Numbered from the stretch's first letter, positions 41,528 to 51,073 are shown. The stretch is DNA of 64,000 bases from Nocardia cyriacigeorgica (GCF_005863245.1 NZ_VBUT01000002.1:1-64000); one strand, 5' to 3'. Numbers and translations: made by a program. Notes: generated from the sequence alone by a model not told the origin.

Positions 41528-42337
41528 ATGTCGCAGGTCTCTGCTCGCAGGCACTCGTCCGCCGATCTGTCGCCGCCTCCGGCGCAGCTGCTCGACAAGA
41601 TCGCGCTGGCGATGACCAAGCCGGTCAACATCACACGCTGGTATGCGTTGGTCATCGCGGTCTGTCTCGCGATGATCGTGGTGACCCTTCTGTTGCTGAT
41701 CTACGTCATGCCCGAGGGCTCCGACGTGGCAGGCACGGTGGAGTTCTACGCGAAATACAACGGACTCCTTCGCGGTGTGTCGGCATTCTTTGCGCTGTTG
41801 TTCCTAATCGGAGCCGTATGGTCGGCGGCGTTCATCTCGACGCTGTGGGCTGCTGACCGCAGCAAGAATCGGGTGCTGACCTGGACAGCGCTGTTCAGCG
41901 AGGTCCTTGTGCTCGGGCTGTTCTTCGTCGAAGCCGGCGTGTTCGCGGGCACGGTCCTGCTCTCCGGTAACGCTCCCGACGAGATCATCCACGCGCTGCA
42001 TGTCACGGTGCTCGTCTCGGCGGCTCTGCTCGGGCCGGTGTGGATCCCGTTCGCCTGGGCGGCCTGGCAGATCTCGCGGCGTAGCGGATTGTTCCCGGCG
42101 TGGTTGAACAAGCTCTGCGTGATCGTGATCGTCATCGACCTGTGCACTCTCACAGGCGTTTTCACACTGTCCGGGCCGCTCAATGGAGCCAATGGGCTCA
42201 TCGGCGCGTTCTCCGGCGTTCTCGGTCCCGTTGTGTGGATCGGCGGCTTGTTCGCCTGGGAGTTCGTCGAATGGGCCCGGTATCGGACGTCGGTGTCGAC
42301 GACGCCGAACGCGACCTCGAAAGGTATCCAGGCATGA
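41528..42337 (+). CDS. Polytopic membrane protein
   Basis: The 269-aa protein has about seven hydrophobic helices (ALVIAVCLAMIVVTLLLLIY, VSAFFALLFLIGAVWSAAFI, FSEVLVLGLFFVEAGVFAGT, HVTVLVSAALLGPVWIPFAW and others) and short loops. ATG 41528 follows AAGGAGAG; an upstream ATG at 41495 lacks a good site. It overlaps monooxygenase 2 by four bases. Family not recognised; it may help substrate entry or anchor the pathway at the membrane. Confidence 0.78.
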   Translation: MSQVSARRHSSADLSPPPAQLLDKIALAMTKPVNITRWYALVIAVCLAMIVVTLLLLIYVMPEGSDVAGTVEFYAKYNGLLRGVSAFFALLFLIGAVWSAAFISTLWAADRSKNRVLTWTALFSEVLVLGLFFVEAGVFAGTVLLSGNAPDEIIHALHVTVLVSAALLGPVWIPFAWAAWQISRRSGLFPAWLNKLCVIVIVIDLCTLTGVFTLSGPLNGANGLIGAFSGVLGPVVWIGGLFAWEFVEWARYRTSVSTTPNATSKGIQA

Positions 42338-43926
42338 CCGACAGGATCGAACACCCGCAGTACGAAGTCGCCGTTATCGGGGCGGGCCCTGGCGGGATCG
42401 CCGCGGCCGCGAAACTCCGGATGGCCGGAATCGAGGACTTCATCATTCTCGAACGCGCCGACGATGTGGGCGGCAGCTGGCACGAGAACAACTACCCCGG
42501 TATCAGCGTCGACGTGCCGTCGACCACCTACCAGTACTCGTTCGCGCGCAACCCGAACTGGTCGCGCTTCTTCGCGCTCGGCCCCGAGGTGAAGCAGTAC
42601 CACGCGGACGTCGCGGGGCAGTACGGGCTCTATGAGCGCATCCGCTTCAACGCCGACGTCGAACGCGAGGTGTGGGACGACGACGGCCGATTCTGGACGC
42701 TGCACATCAATGACGGGTCGGTCGTCACGGCACGCTTCCTGATCAGCGCTATCGGCGCGTTCGTGCGGCCCAAGGATGATGTCGGCATCCCGGGAGCCAA
42801 GTCGTTCCGGGGCAAGGTGCAGCGCCCTACCTCATGGGACAACGACTACGACATGGCCGGGAAGTCGGTCGGCATCATCGGTACCGGAGCCAGTGCCGTG
42901 CAGATCATTCCGGCGATCGCCCCGGAAGTCGGACACCTGACGGTCTTCCAGCGCACCCCGGTCTGGTCGGTACCGAAGCCGGACTTCGTGGTACCCAAGG
43001 CGATGAAGGTGGCGCTGGCGGTCCCCGGGGTATCGGCGACCATCAACGGCGCCGCCTTCGTGGTCGTGGATCTGCTCCTTCGTTTCGTGAGCAATACGCC
43101 GACGCGCAGCTTCCGTCCGATCGCCGACAAATTCGACGCGTGGACGATCGCCGGATACCGCAGGTATGTGCGGTATGTCGTCAAAGATCCGGCCACCGCG
43201 GAGAAGCTGAGCCCGAAGTTCGGTCTGCTCGCCAAGCGTCCGACCATGTCGACGGGCTATCTGCCCGCCTACAACCGGGAGAATGTGGAGCTGGTGACCG
43301 AGCCGATCGAGAAGATCACGCCGACCGGGGTCAAAACGCGCGACAACACCCTGCACAAGCTCGATGTCCTCATTCTGGCCACCGGCTACGAGGTGTTCTC
43401 CGATCCGGAAACCTACCGCCCGGGCACGGTGGTCGGTCGCGACGGATTCGATCTCGCGAAGTTCTACTACGACGAGGGTTTGCAAGCCTATCAGAGTGTT
43501 TCCGTCCATGGGCTACCGAACCGGTGGACGCTGGTCGGCCCCTATTCGTGGAGCGGAACGAGTTGGCATGCCTTCGTCGAGATGACCGCTGACCACGCGG
43601 TGCGGGCGATCACCGAGACCCGCCGGCGCGGCGCGGTGGTCTGCGAGGTCCGCAAGGAAGCGGCCGAGCGGTATCACCGCACGGTGCACCAGCAAGCCGA
43701 AGGAGTGCGGTACTACCTCTGCGAGCTCAATGGGCATGTGCCGACCTACTACCGGAATTCCCAGGGCGACAGCACCTACATCCGGCCGGACAGTTTCTTC
43801 CGAGCCCGCCGCAAGACTCGGAAGTTTCCGCTCGACGACTACCGCTACGAGGTCGCTCCTCCTGCCGGATCGGTAGCCCGAGCGGATATCGCGGTCGATG
43901 CGGCGGCCCATCCCGCCGATGTCTGA
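42334..43926 (+). CDS. Flavin monooxygenase, Baeyer-Villiger-like with altered fingerprint (2)
   Basis: The 530-aa protein has the FAD loop VIGAGPGGIAA, GGSWHENNYPGISVDVP and NADPH loop IGTGASAVQI. In the Baeyer-Villiger fingerprint it reads FRGKVQRPTSWD: the highly conserved His is Arg. The other paralogues here keep His. The change may alter or abolish Baeyer-Villiger activity, or make the enzyme a plain hydroxylating or oxidase-type flavoprotein. ATG 42334 overlaps the membrane gene stop. Confidence 0.88.
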   Translation: MTDRIEHPQYEVAVIGAGPGGIAAAAKLRMAGIEDFIILERADDVGGSWHENNYPGISVDVPSTTYQYSFARNPNWSRFFALGPEVKQYHADVAGQYGLYERIRFNADVEREVWDDDGRFWTLHINDGSVVTARFLISAIGAFVRPKDDVGIPGAKSFRGKVQRPTSWDNDYDMAGKSVGIIGTGASAVQIIPAIAPEVGHLTVFQRTPVWSVPKPDFVVPKAMKVALAVPGVSATINGAAFVVVDLLLRFVSNTPTRSFRPIADKFDAWTIAGYRRYVRYVVKDPATAEKLSPKFGLLAKRPTMSTGYLPAYNRENVELVTEPIEKITPTGVKTRDNTLHKLDVLILATGYEVFSDPETYRPGTVVGRDGFDLAKFYYDEGLQAYQSVSVHGLPNRWTLVGPYSWSGTSWHAFVEMTADHAVRAITETRRRGAVVCEVRKEAAERYHRTVHQQAEGVRYYLCELNGHVPTYYRNSQGDSTYIRPDSFFRARRKTRKFPLDDYRYEVAPPAGSVARADIAVDAAAHPADV

Positions 43927-43957
43927 CGGTCCGCCTGACCAAGAACGGAGCTACACA

Positions 43958-45592
43958 GTGAAATCGATGAAACATGACGGTGCGGTGAGTTCGCCGGATG
44001 TCGACGTTCTCGTGATCGGTGCAGGCGTCGGTGGTATCGCGGCCGGCTGCCAGTTGCGGCGAGCAGGGATCGACGACTTCCTGATCGTCGACCGCCGCGA
44101 CGACTTCAGCGGTACCTGGATCGCGAACACCTACCCGGGTGTCGCCCTCGACGTGCCGTCGACCTCGTATGAGTTCACCTTCGCGCCGAACGAGTGGTCG
44201 CGGGTGTTCGCCGAAGGCGCCGAGGTACGCGAATACTGCCAGCGAGTCGCCCGCGAGCACGGACTCTACGAGCGGGCCCGATTCGGTGTCTCGGTCGATC
44301 GTGAGGTCTGGGACGACGAAACCGGCTGCTGGACCGTGTATCTGGAAGGCGGCGAGACACTGACCGCGCGGTATGTCCTCAGCGCGACCGGGTTCTTCCT
44401 CGAACCCCGCTCGAACGCCGGCATCCCCGACGTCGACAAGTTCGCCGGAAAGCTGATGCACTCGGCGGGCTGGGATCACTCCTACGACTATCGGGGCAAG
44501 CGAGTGGCGGTGATCGGTACCGGGGCGAGTTCGATGCAGATCGTTCCGTCGATCGCGGCCGAAGTCGACCATCTCGATGTGTATCAACGCACGGCGACCT
44601 GGTGTTTTCCCAAGCCCGACTTCGCCTTCGGTGTGATCGGGCGCCGGCTCATGCGTTCTCGGAGGTTCCACACGGGCGCATACATGGCGAACTGGTATGC
44701 CTTCCAGGCGATCGTGGTCGCGGCCGAGAAACTACCGACCCGCGCGGCGCTGGCCGTGATCACCGGGCTCGAGCGCCTTCTCCGGGCTGTCTACCGCCTC
44801 TACCTGCGGTTCCAGGTCAAGGATGAGCAGGCCCGCCGCGCCCTGGTGCCGCGGCACGGGGTGATGGCGAATATGCCGACCTTCGGCCGCGGGTTCTTGC
44901 AGACCTTCAGCCGCAGGAACGGAAATCTGGTGACCACGCCGATCGAGCGGTTCACCGAGCGTGGGATCCGTACGGTGGACGGCACCGAGCGCGACTACGA
45001 CATGATCGTGCTGGCGACCGGGTTCCATCCCGCGTCGGAGCCGGAATCGTTCCCTGTCGGCAAGGTCCTCGGCCGCGACGGTTTCGACCTCGGTCGGTTC
45101 TACCGCGACAACGGCATGCAGGCCTATGCGGGCGTGACGATCCCCGGAATGCCCAACCGCTGGTTCCTCTACGGTCCGTACGGGTGGAACGGTGTGACTT
45201 GGGTGAGCATGATGGAGAAATCCGCTTTGCACATCGCTCGGGTCATCGCTGCGGCCAAGGAGATGGACGCCGACGTTGTCGAGGTCACCGCACAGTCGCA
45301 TGAGGCATGGCACCGGGAGATGGTGACCAGCCGATTCAGTGTGGCGGCGCGAGAATACCTGGTCGAGCACCAGGTCAAGCGGCACAATGTGCGCAGCTAC
45401 TTCTCCAACAGCCGGGGTGAATCCCCGATCCTGCGGCCCTCGCGCGGATTCCGTGACTCGCTGTGGGATCACAGCGAAACCTTCGATCCCGCTGCCGATT
45501 ACACGTTCCGTGCGGCGGCATCGGGGCGGTCCTTGCTCACGGAAGCCGCACTCGACGACGCGGCCGACGACGCCGTGGAAGCGCGCCGATAG
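43958..45592 (+). CDS. Flavin monooxygenase, Baeyer-Villiger type (3)
   Basis: The 544-aa protein has VIGAGVGGIAAGCQL and FSGTWIANTYPGVALDVP (Ser replaces the first Gly of the usual GGTW). The complete fingerprint FAGKLMHSAGWD and IGTGASSMQI follow. GTG 43958 follows CGGAG; an upstream start would overlap monooxygenase 2. It is 31 bp after the preceding gene and followed by an SDR, forming a second monooxygenase-SDR unit. Substrate unknown. Confidence 0.88.
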   Translation: MKSMKHDGAVSSPDVDVLVIGAGVGGIAAGCQLRRAGIDDFLIVDRRDDFSGTWIANTYPGVALDVPSTSYEFTFAPNEWSRVFAEGAEVREYCQRVAREHGLYERARFGVSVDREVWDDETGCWTVYLEGGETLTARYVLSATGFFLEPRSNAGIPDVDKFAGKLMHSAGWDHSYDYRGKRVAVIGTGASSMQIVPSIAAEVDHLDVYQRTATWCFPKPDFAFGVIGRRLMRSRRFHTGAYMANWYAFQAIVVAAEKLPTRAALAVITGLERLLRAVYRLYLRFQVKDEQARRALVPRHGVMANMPTFGRGFLQTFSRRNGNLVTTPIERFTERGIRTVDGTERDYDMIVLATGFHPASEPESFPVGKVLGRDGFDLGRFYRDNGMQAYAGVTIPGMPNRWFLYGPYGWNGVTWVSMMEKSALHIARVIAAAKEMDADVVEVTAQSHEAWHREMVTSRFSVAAREYLVEHQVKRHNVRSYFSNSRGESPILRPSRGFRDSLWDHSETFDPAADYTFRAAASGRSLLTEAALDDAADDAVEARR

Positions 45593-45646
45593 CGCCCCGG
45601 TCCGGTGCCGCCTCTTGCGGTGAACAGTGTCGACTGAACGGATGTG

Positions 45647-46561
45647 ATGATGAGAATTCCCCTGGTGGGGCCGGTCGCGGGTAAGCAGCGGCGGGTGGTT
45701 CTGGTAACCGGTGCGGGCAGCGGCATCGGCCGGGCGATTGCCCTGCGGCAAGCCGGCGCGGGTGACGTCGTGATCGCGACCGATATCGATGTCGCCGCCG
45801 CGGAGCGAACCGCGCAACTCGGCGGCGCGGATTGCCACCCCTACGCGCTGGACGTGCGCGAGCCCGAACAGTGGCAGCGGGTGACCGACGAGGTGATCGC
45901 TCGGTTCGATGTGCCCGACATCCTGGTCAACAACGCCGGCATCGCCCTCGGCGGTGCGTTTCTCGACCAGACCGTTGCCGACTGGGAAAAGATCATGTCG
46001 ATCAACGTGTACGGGGTCGTGCACGGCTGCAAGATCGTCGGCTCGGCGATGGTGGCAGGCGGTCGGCCCGGCCACATCGTGGTGATCGCCTCCGGGGCCG
46101 CCTGGACACCCAACCGGGTCGCGCCGTCCTACTCGACGTCGAAAGCCGCGGCGTTGATGATCGCGGAGTCGTTGCGGACCGAACTCGCGCCGCACAACAT
46201 CGGTGTCAGTGCGGTGTGTCCCGGCGTCACCAGGACACAGCTGGCGACGAACGCGACACTGATCACCGGAGACTCGGCGTCGACCGAGGAGTTTCGCGCC
46301 AATTTCGCTCAGGCCCAGGCGCGCTACAGCTTCGCGACCCCGGATATGGTCGCTCGGGCGGTGCAGCGTGCCATTCGTTACAACCTCGCCATCGTTCCGG
46401 TGAACTTCGACGCCACCCTGGCGTGGGTGCTGCACCGGCTCTCGCCGGGGCTGATGCGAATGATCTGTGCTATCCCGACGATGAAACGGGCGGGCGACGC
46501 CGCACGTGTTGCCGCGCAGCGTGTTCCGGCATCGATCGCCTTCCACCGCGATCAACCCTGA
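45647..46561 (+). CDS. Short-chain dehydrogenase/reductase (SDR)
   Basis: The 304-aa protein has TGAGSGIG, NNAG, catalytic Ser in VIASGAAW and SYSTSK as Y-x3-K, and the same C-terminal extension as the two SDRs near 35000 (LHRLSPGLMRM). Adjacent GTG/ATG/ATG codons at 45644-45652 make the exact start uncertain by one or two residues. Last gene of the plus-strand operon that starts at 41528; a terminator follows. Confidence 0.9.
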   Translation: MMRIPLVGPVAGKQRRVVLVTGAGSGIGRAIALRQAGAGDVVIATDIDVAAAERTAQLGGADCHPYALDVREPEQWQRVTDEVIARFDVPDILVNNAGIALGGAFLDQTVADWEKIMSINVYGVVHGCKIVGSAMVAGGRPGHIVVIASGAAWTPNRVAPSYSTSKAAALMIAESLRTELAPHNIGVSAVCPGVTRTQLATNATLITGDSASTEEFRANFAQAQARYSFATPDMVARAVQRAIRYNLAIVPVNFDATLAWVLHRLSPGLMRMICAIPTMKRAGDAARVAAQRVPASIAFHRDQP

Positions 46562-46573
46562 TTTCGCGCTCGT

Positions 46574-46610
46574 CAGTGGCCGGCCGTGTCTCGGACATGG
46601 CCGGCCACTG
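46574..46610. terminator. Bidirectional terminator after the SDR
   Basis: CAGTGGCCGGCC and GGCCGGCCACTG form a perfect 12-bp stem with a 13-nt loop, between the SDR stop (46561) and the end of the convergent TetR gene (46633). Confidence 0.85.
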
Positions 46611-46632
46611 CACGCGTCAGCGGTGCCGCTGG

Positions 46633-47274
46633 TCAGTGCACGGGCAGGTCCGGAGCGGAACCGGCGAGTCGTCCGAGCCAGAGCCGGATGGTCGTGCTCA
46701 GTATTTCCGTGGATTGCTCGGCGGTCATCACCTCGGCGGCCCGCGCGACGGCCAATCCGGTGCCGGTCGCGATGACCGCGTGTACCGCGCTGTCCAAGAG
46801 CGGGTCGTCGTCGGAAATCTCCTCGGGCAGGTAGTCGATGAGCACTGCGCGGCCGGATTCGAGCATGCGGTTGAAGGTCTCGACAGAGGTGGCGCGGTGC
46901 TGGGCGTCGCGAATCGCGGTGATGAGGAACTCGGCGAGCAGCGTGATCATCGCGGTGTCGCCGGAGACCCGAGTCCACCAGGCGGGCAGCACGGCCAACC
47001 GGGCCTCGAGGTCGTCGGGCGCGGCGATGAAACTGGTGGTGAGCTTGGTCAATTCAGCGTTGATGCGGCGGCGGATCACCTCGATGCACAGCGATTCCTT
47101 GCTGTCGAAATTGCTGTACACCGCACCGATGGTGCGGCCGGCCTCAGCGGCGATCGCCGCTATCGAGGTGGTGTGGTACCCATCAGCGAGGAACAGCTGT
47201 TCCGCGGCGTCGATGAGGCTTTCGCGGGTCTGCGCCTGGCTTTCGGCGCGGGTCAGCACCTTGCGAGCGGCCAC
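46633..47274 (-). CDS. TetR family regulator, probable master repressor of the monooxygenase-mce regulon
   Basis: The 213-aa protein has an HTH at about residues 16-62 (ESLIDAAEQLFLADGYHTTS, IAAEAGRTIGAVYSNFDSKE) and a TetR_C helical domain. GTG 47274 follows GGAGG. Its own promoter carries the 8-7-8 operator (47404-47426), which also occurs before four other units of the region. It is the only regulator between 34700 and 60970. Repression lifted by a pathway substrate or CoA ester is the simplest model (inference). Confidence 0.88.
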   Translation of the reverse strand: MAARKVLTRAESQAQTRESLIDAAEQLFLADGYHTTSIAAIAAEAGRTIGAVYSNFDSKESLCIEVIRRRINAELTKLTTSFIAAPDDLEARLAVLPAWWTRVSGDTAMITLLAEFLITAIRDAQHRATSVETFNRMLESGRAVLIDYLPEEISDDDPLLDSAVHAVIATGTGLAVARAAEVMTAEQSTEILSTTIRLWLGRLAGSAPDLPVH

Positions 47275-47403
47275 TGATGTTCAACCTCCATGTATTCGCC
47301 CTGCCGACCGCGCCGGCCGGGCAGACCGACCTTCCGACCAGCTGTCACCGAATTCTAGAGGGTTGACCGTGATCATCTCGCCAAGGTTGACGTATCGCCC
47401 TCA

Positions 47404-47437
47404 TTGAAATAATACTACTATGCAAATAATGAAACAA
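47404..47437. promoter_or_regulatory. Regulon operator 3 with divergent promoters
   Basis: TTGAAATA (47404-47411), ATACTAC, TATGCAAA (47419-47426). On the minus strand it covers the TetR promoter: -35 TTGTTT at 47437-47432, 17-bp spacer, -10 TATTAT at 47414-47409. On the plus strand TACTAT (47416-47421) faces the esterase gene. This supports autoregulation. Confidence 0.72.
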
Positions 47438-47472
47438 TCCGCACGTGCACAACGAAGTGTAGGGAGCAGAGG

Positions 47473-48528
47473 ATGGTCAGTCCTGATGAGATCGCCGTCG
47501 TCGGCGGTCCGGTTGTCGCCGAGTTGCCGCGCAGGGCCAGTCGTCGGCTGCGTGTCGCGCACCGGCTGTCGAGTGCGACGTTGCGGCGCTTCTTCGACTT
47601 CGCGGTCCGCGTCGACGAACGCGGTTTCCTCACGCCAGGGCAGTCGATGTTCGTGGCACGACGGTTGGAGACGGTTGTCGCGCCGCTGCGGCCCGCCAGA
47701 GGAACCCGTCTACGCAAAGTCGTCTTCGAGAAGTTCCGGGCCGAATGGGTGTGGGGGGATGCCAGTGGTTTCCCGGGCGACGGCGATGACCCGGCCGCGA
47801 TCCTGTACTTCCACGGCGGCGGGCTCGTGTCATGTGGCCTCAACACCCACCGGCGTATGGTCGCGCGGATCGCCCGGGTCGCGGGCGTGCCGCTGCTACA
47901 GGTGGACTACCGCCAGATCCCGCAGGCGCACGTCACCGAGACGGTCGACGACTGCGTCACGGCTTACCGGTATCTGCTGGATCTCGGGATACCGCCCGAG
48001 CGAATCACCGTCATGGGCGACTCCGCAGGTGGCGGGCTGACCTTCGCCATGGCGTTGGCGGCGAAAACCCTGTCGCTGCCGATGCCCGCCGGCATCGTCG
48101 CGATTTCACCCTGGGCGGACTACGACTCCACGATCAAGCGGGGCCACCCCAACGACGCTCTCGACGCGCTGCTCGGTGCCGATGCCTATGCCCTCCCCGT
48201 GAAATGGGGCGTCATGCGCGACGGTCACCTCGATCCGATGTGGTCGCCGGTGAACCACGACTTCTCCGGTTTGCCGCCGGTGCTGATCCAGGTGGGATCC
48301 ACCGAAGTCCTCCTCGCGGATGCCGAACTGCTGGCGGCCCGCTGCGCAGCGGCAGCGGTACCGGTGAAAGTGCAGGTCTGGGATAGCGCCTTTCATGTCT
48401 TCCAGGTCGCCGCTGATGTCCTGCCCGACGCACGCCAGGCCGTCGGTGATATCGGAGCGTTCGTCCGTGCGGTGCTCGACGATGCCGGGGTGAGCCGGGA
48501 GCTTCGAGTCGAGAAGGCGCTCGCGTGA
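47473..48528 (+). CDS. HSL-type alpha/beta hydrolase (esterase) 2
   Basis: The 351-aa protein has the oxyanion motif YFHGGGLVSCG, nucleophile motif GDSAGGG and His in WDSAFHVF. It is the same length as esterase 1 (40250-41305) and similar along its whole length, so a duplication pair. ATG 47473 follows GGGAG. Divergent from the TetR gene and controlled by operator 3. Probable hydrolase for the Baeyer-Villiger ester product. Confidence 0.9.
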   Translation: MVSPDEIAVVGGPVVAELPRRASRRLRVAHRLSSATLRRFFDFAVRVDERGFLTPGQSMFVARRLETVVAPLRPARGTRLRKVVFEKFRAEWVWGDASGFPGDGDDPAAILYFHGGGLVSCGLNTHRRMVARIARVAGVPLLQVDYRQIPQAHVTETVDDCVTAYRYLLDLGIPPERITVMGDSAGGGLTFAMALAAKTLSLPMPAGIVAISPWADYDSTIKRGHPNDALDALLGADAYALPVKWGVMRDGHLDPMWSPVNHDFSGLPPVLIQVGSTEVLLADAELLAARCAAAAVPVKVQVWDSAFHVFQVAADVLPDARQAVGDIGAFVRAVLDDAGVSRELRVEKALA

Positions 48529-48639
48529 ACGACGTAATGCGGGCTTCTCGTGTTCCCCGATAGGGCACGATGGCAACCAGGCGCCACTGCCGGGGTGGCA
48601 GGCACGCCGGACCAGTGACCGGATCGGATGGAGAATCAC

Positions 48640-50025
48640 GTGGGTGAGCGTGTACCTCGGGGCAGGGTCGCCCGTGGGCGCAAGCTCGGGATGCTCGCGG
48701 CGGGGCACGCCGCCCGGGGCGCGACGACGAGGCTGTCGATGGTCGGGCGGTCCGAACGAGCCAAGGAGTTGCTCGCCCAGCGCTCGACCGTAGAAGCCGC
48801 CGAGCAGGTGGTGGAGGTCCTCGGCAGTCTCAAAGGCGCGGCCATGAAGCTGGGACAGATGCTGTCGGTACTCGATCTGGACCTGGTGCCCGAATCGCAC
48901 CGCGAACGATTCCAGCAGAAACTGGCAGTGTTGTGTGACCAGGCGCCGACGACGCCGTTCGCGACGATGCGCCCGGTGGTGGACGAGGCCTATGGTTCGC
49001 TCGGCCGGGTCTTTCGTGACTTCGACGAGGTGCCGATCGCCGCGGCATCGATCGGTCAGGTCTATCGGGCCACGCTGCGCGACGGCCGCGATGTCGCGGT
49101 GAAGGTTCAGTATCCGGGCATCGATGCCGCGGTGCGCTCGGACCTGCGCAACCTCGCGCTGTTGGCCAAGATGTGGAAGTCGATGTGGCCGACGCTGGAA
49201 GGCGGGCTGCTCGTCGAGGAGATCGCCCGCAACTTCGAGAACGAACTCGACTATCAGCGCGAGGCGCACAATCAGCACCGTGTGGCACGGCAGTACCGTG
49301 ACCACCCCTTTATTGCCGTGCCCGACGCGATTGTCGAGCACTGCGCACCGCGTGTACTGGTCACCGAATACTTCCCGTCCCGCCCGTTCGCCCAGATGTG
49401 CGAGCTACCCAGCGATCAGCGGGACCGGATCGGTGAATTGATCTTCCGTTTCTATGTCGGCTCGCTGTTCCAGCGCAACGAGTTCTGTGGCGACCCGCAT
49501 CCGGGCAACGTGCTGCTCGCCCCCGACGGGCGGGTCGGGTTCATCGATTTCGGGCTCTACAACCGGATGAATCCTCGCGATGTGGACTTCGAACGCGCGG
49601 TCATGCGTGCGGCGGCGGAGCAGCGAGCAGACGACCTGTATTCGATGATGGTCCGCCGCGGCGTTGTCGACCCCGAGTCCGCCGTCACCGCGGAGCAGTG
49701 CCTGGAATACGCCTGGTCGGCGTCGGAGTGGAACCTGCTCGACGAACCGATCACCGTCACTCCCGAGCTCGCCTCCGGCGCCGTGCTGTCGGCCATCGAT
49801 CCTCGCGTATCGCAATTCGACGGTATCCGGCATCAGTACCTGCCCCCGGAGCACGTGTTCTCTCGTCGCGCCGACTTCATGACATTCGGCATCCTGGGCC
49901 GGCTGGGGGCCACCAACAACTGGCACCGGATCGCGCGCGAATGGATCTATGGCGAGCCGGCGGTCACCGAGATCGGCCGGACCCTCGAAGCTCGGCGGCT
50001 GGTCCCCGGCGACGTCGTCGACTGA
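48640..50025 (+). CDS. ABC1/UbiB-family atypical kinase-like protein
   Basis: The 461-aa protein has the family motifs GAAMKLGQML (KxGQ), AAASIGQVYRA (Ala-rich loop), VAVKVQYPGI, EFCGDPHPGNVL (catalytic loop) and FIDFGLYNR (DFG). UbiB-type proteins have ATPase activity and act on quinone or lipid pathways, often in lipid transport at membranes. GTG 48640 follows GGAG; ATG 48628 would add four residues. It is 111 bp after esterase 2 and upstream of the mce operon, consistent with lipid handling. Confidence 0.9.
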   Translation: MGERVPRGRVARGRKLGMLAAGHAARGATTRLSMVGRSERAKELLAQRSTVEAAEQVVEVLGSLKGAAMKLGQMLSVLDLDLVPESHRERFQQKLAVLCDQAPTTPFATMRPVVDEAYGSLGRVFRDFDEVPIAAASIGQVYRATLRDGRDVAVKVQYPGIDAAVRSDLRNLALLAKMWKSMWPTLEGGLLVEEIARNFENELDYQREAHNQHRVARQYRDHPFIAVPDAIVEHCAPRVLVTEYFPSRPFAQMCELPSDQRDRIGELIFRFYVGSLFQRNEFCGDPHPGNVLLAPDGRVGFIDFGLYNRMNPRDVDFERAVMRAAAEQRADDLYSMMVRRGVVDPESAVTAEQCLEYAWSASEWNLLDEPITVTPELASGAVLSAIDPRVSQFDGIRHQYLPPEHVFSRRADFMTFGILGRLGATNNWHRIAREWIYGEPAVTEIGRTLEARRLVPGDVVD

Positions 50026-50101
50026 CGCGGATGCCATGACGGTGCGGGTGGAACCCGGACGCGGATTTCTGAAAAATAGCGCATTTAGGATCACATAATT
50101 A

Positions 50102-50124
50102 TCTGAATTGTACTACTATTCAAA
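50102..50124 (+). promoter_or_regulatory. Regulon operator 4 before the mce operon
   Basis: TCTGAATT (50102-50109), GTACTAC, TATTCAAA (50117-50124); -10 TACTAT at 50114-50119, the -35 region (TCACAT at 50091-50096) being weak. It lies 125 bp before yrbEA and is the only AT-rich promoter-like region in the 223-bp gap. Confidence 0.7.
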
Positions 50125-50248
50125 GTTGCGGCGCGTAGCACGCGCCGCACGGACAGTGCACTGGTACAACAGATCGCATCCAGCTCGCTGAACTGGGAAG
50201 ACTATCGCTTCGGCTGAATTCGGGGGCCACAATCGAGGGAGTTCTGCC

Positions 50249-51073
50249 ATGACGACGGAGACGGTGCTCGGCACGTTCCGCCGGAACTTTCGTGACACTA
50301 CACTGTCGGCAATCGAAACACTGGGGCGATCGGTGGCGCTCGCACTGGAGTCGCTCACCGTGGCCTGTCGCGATGTGGTCGCTGTGCGCTATCCGGTGTC
50401 GGACACCCTGCGGCAGGTCTGGTACCTGATCACCGTCACCGCGATCCCGGCCGTTCTCATGGCCGTTCCGTTCGGGGTGGTGGTCTCGGTTCAGGTGGGC
50501 AACCTGATTCACCAGCTCGGTGCCGACTCTCTGCTCGGCGCCGCCGGCGGTCTCGGCGTCATCCAACAGGGGGCACCATTGGCCACCGGCTTGCTGCTCG
50601 GCGGTGCCGGCGCCGCCACCATCGCCGCCGACCTGGGCGCGCGGACCGTGCGTGAGGAGATCGAGGCGCTGTCCACGATGGGCATCAGCCCGGTGCAACG
50701 GCTGGTCGTGCCCCGCATGGTGGCGATGTTGTTCGTCGCGCCGCTACTCAATGTGCTGATCATCTTCGTCGGAGTGCTGTCGGGCTACGCCGTCGCCACC
50801 GCCGCACAAGGGGTGACACCGGGCAGTTACTGGGCCACGTTCGGTTCGTTCGCCACGCTGGCCGACGTGGCGATATCCATGGTCAAGGCCATGATCTTCG
50901 GATTCATCGTGGTGGTCATCGCCTGCCAGCGCGGGCTGGAGGCGCGGGGCGGGCCGCGCGGCGTCGCCGACGGAGTCAATGCCGCGGTGGTGCTCTCGGT
51001 GCTGGCCATCGCCGTGGTCAATGTCGGCATCACCCAGCTGGTGACGATGTTCCTGCCCACGAAGGTGGCATGA
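50249..51073 (+). CDS. yrbEA: YrbE-type (MlaE) ABC permease, first subunit
   Basis: The 274-aa membrane permease of the Mce lipid importer has five or six helices (YLITVTAIPAVLMAVPFGVV, PLLNVLIIFVGVLSGYAVAT, VLSVLAIAVVNVGITQLVTM) and the EExE-like cytoplasmic loop LGARTVREEIEALSTMGISP. ATG 50249 follows GAGGGAG. Overlaps yrbEB by four bases. It forms a heterodimer with YrbEB; the ATPase (MceG) is normally encoded elsewhere and is not in this window. Confidence 0.95.
   Translation: MTTETVLGTFRRNFRDTTLSAIETLGRSVALALESLTVACRDVVAVRYPVSDTLRQVWYLITVTAIPAVLMAVPFGVVVSVQVGNLIHQLGADSLLGAAGGLGVIQQGAPLATGLLLGGAGAATIAADLGARTVREEIEALSTMGISPVQRLVVPRMVAMLFVAPLLNVLIIFVGVLSGYAVATAAQGVTPGSYWATFGSFATLADVAISMVKAMIFGFIVVVIACQRGLEARGGPRGVADGVNAAVVLSVLAIAVVNVGITQLVTMFLPTKVA

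Noticed and set aside
44732..46978. A 748-codon open frame on the minus strand
   Set aside because: It overlaps monooxygenase 3, the SDR and part of the TetR gene, whose families are clear; the product is His/Arg-rich without domains.
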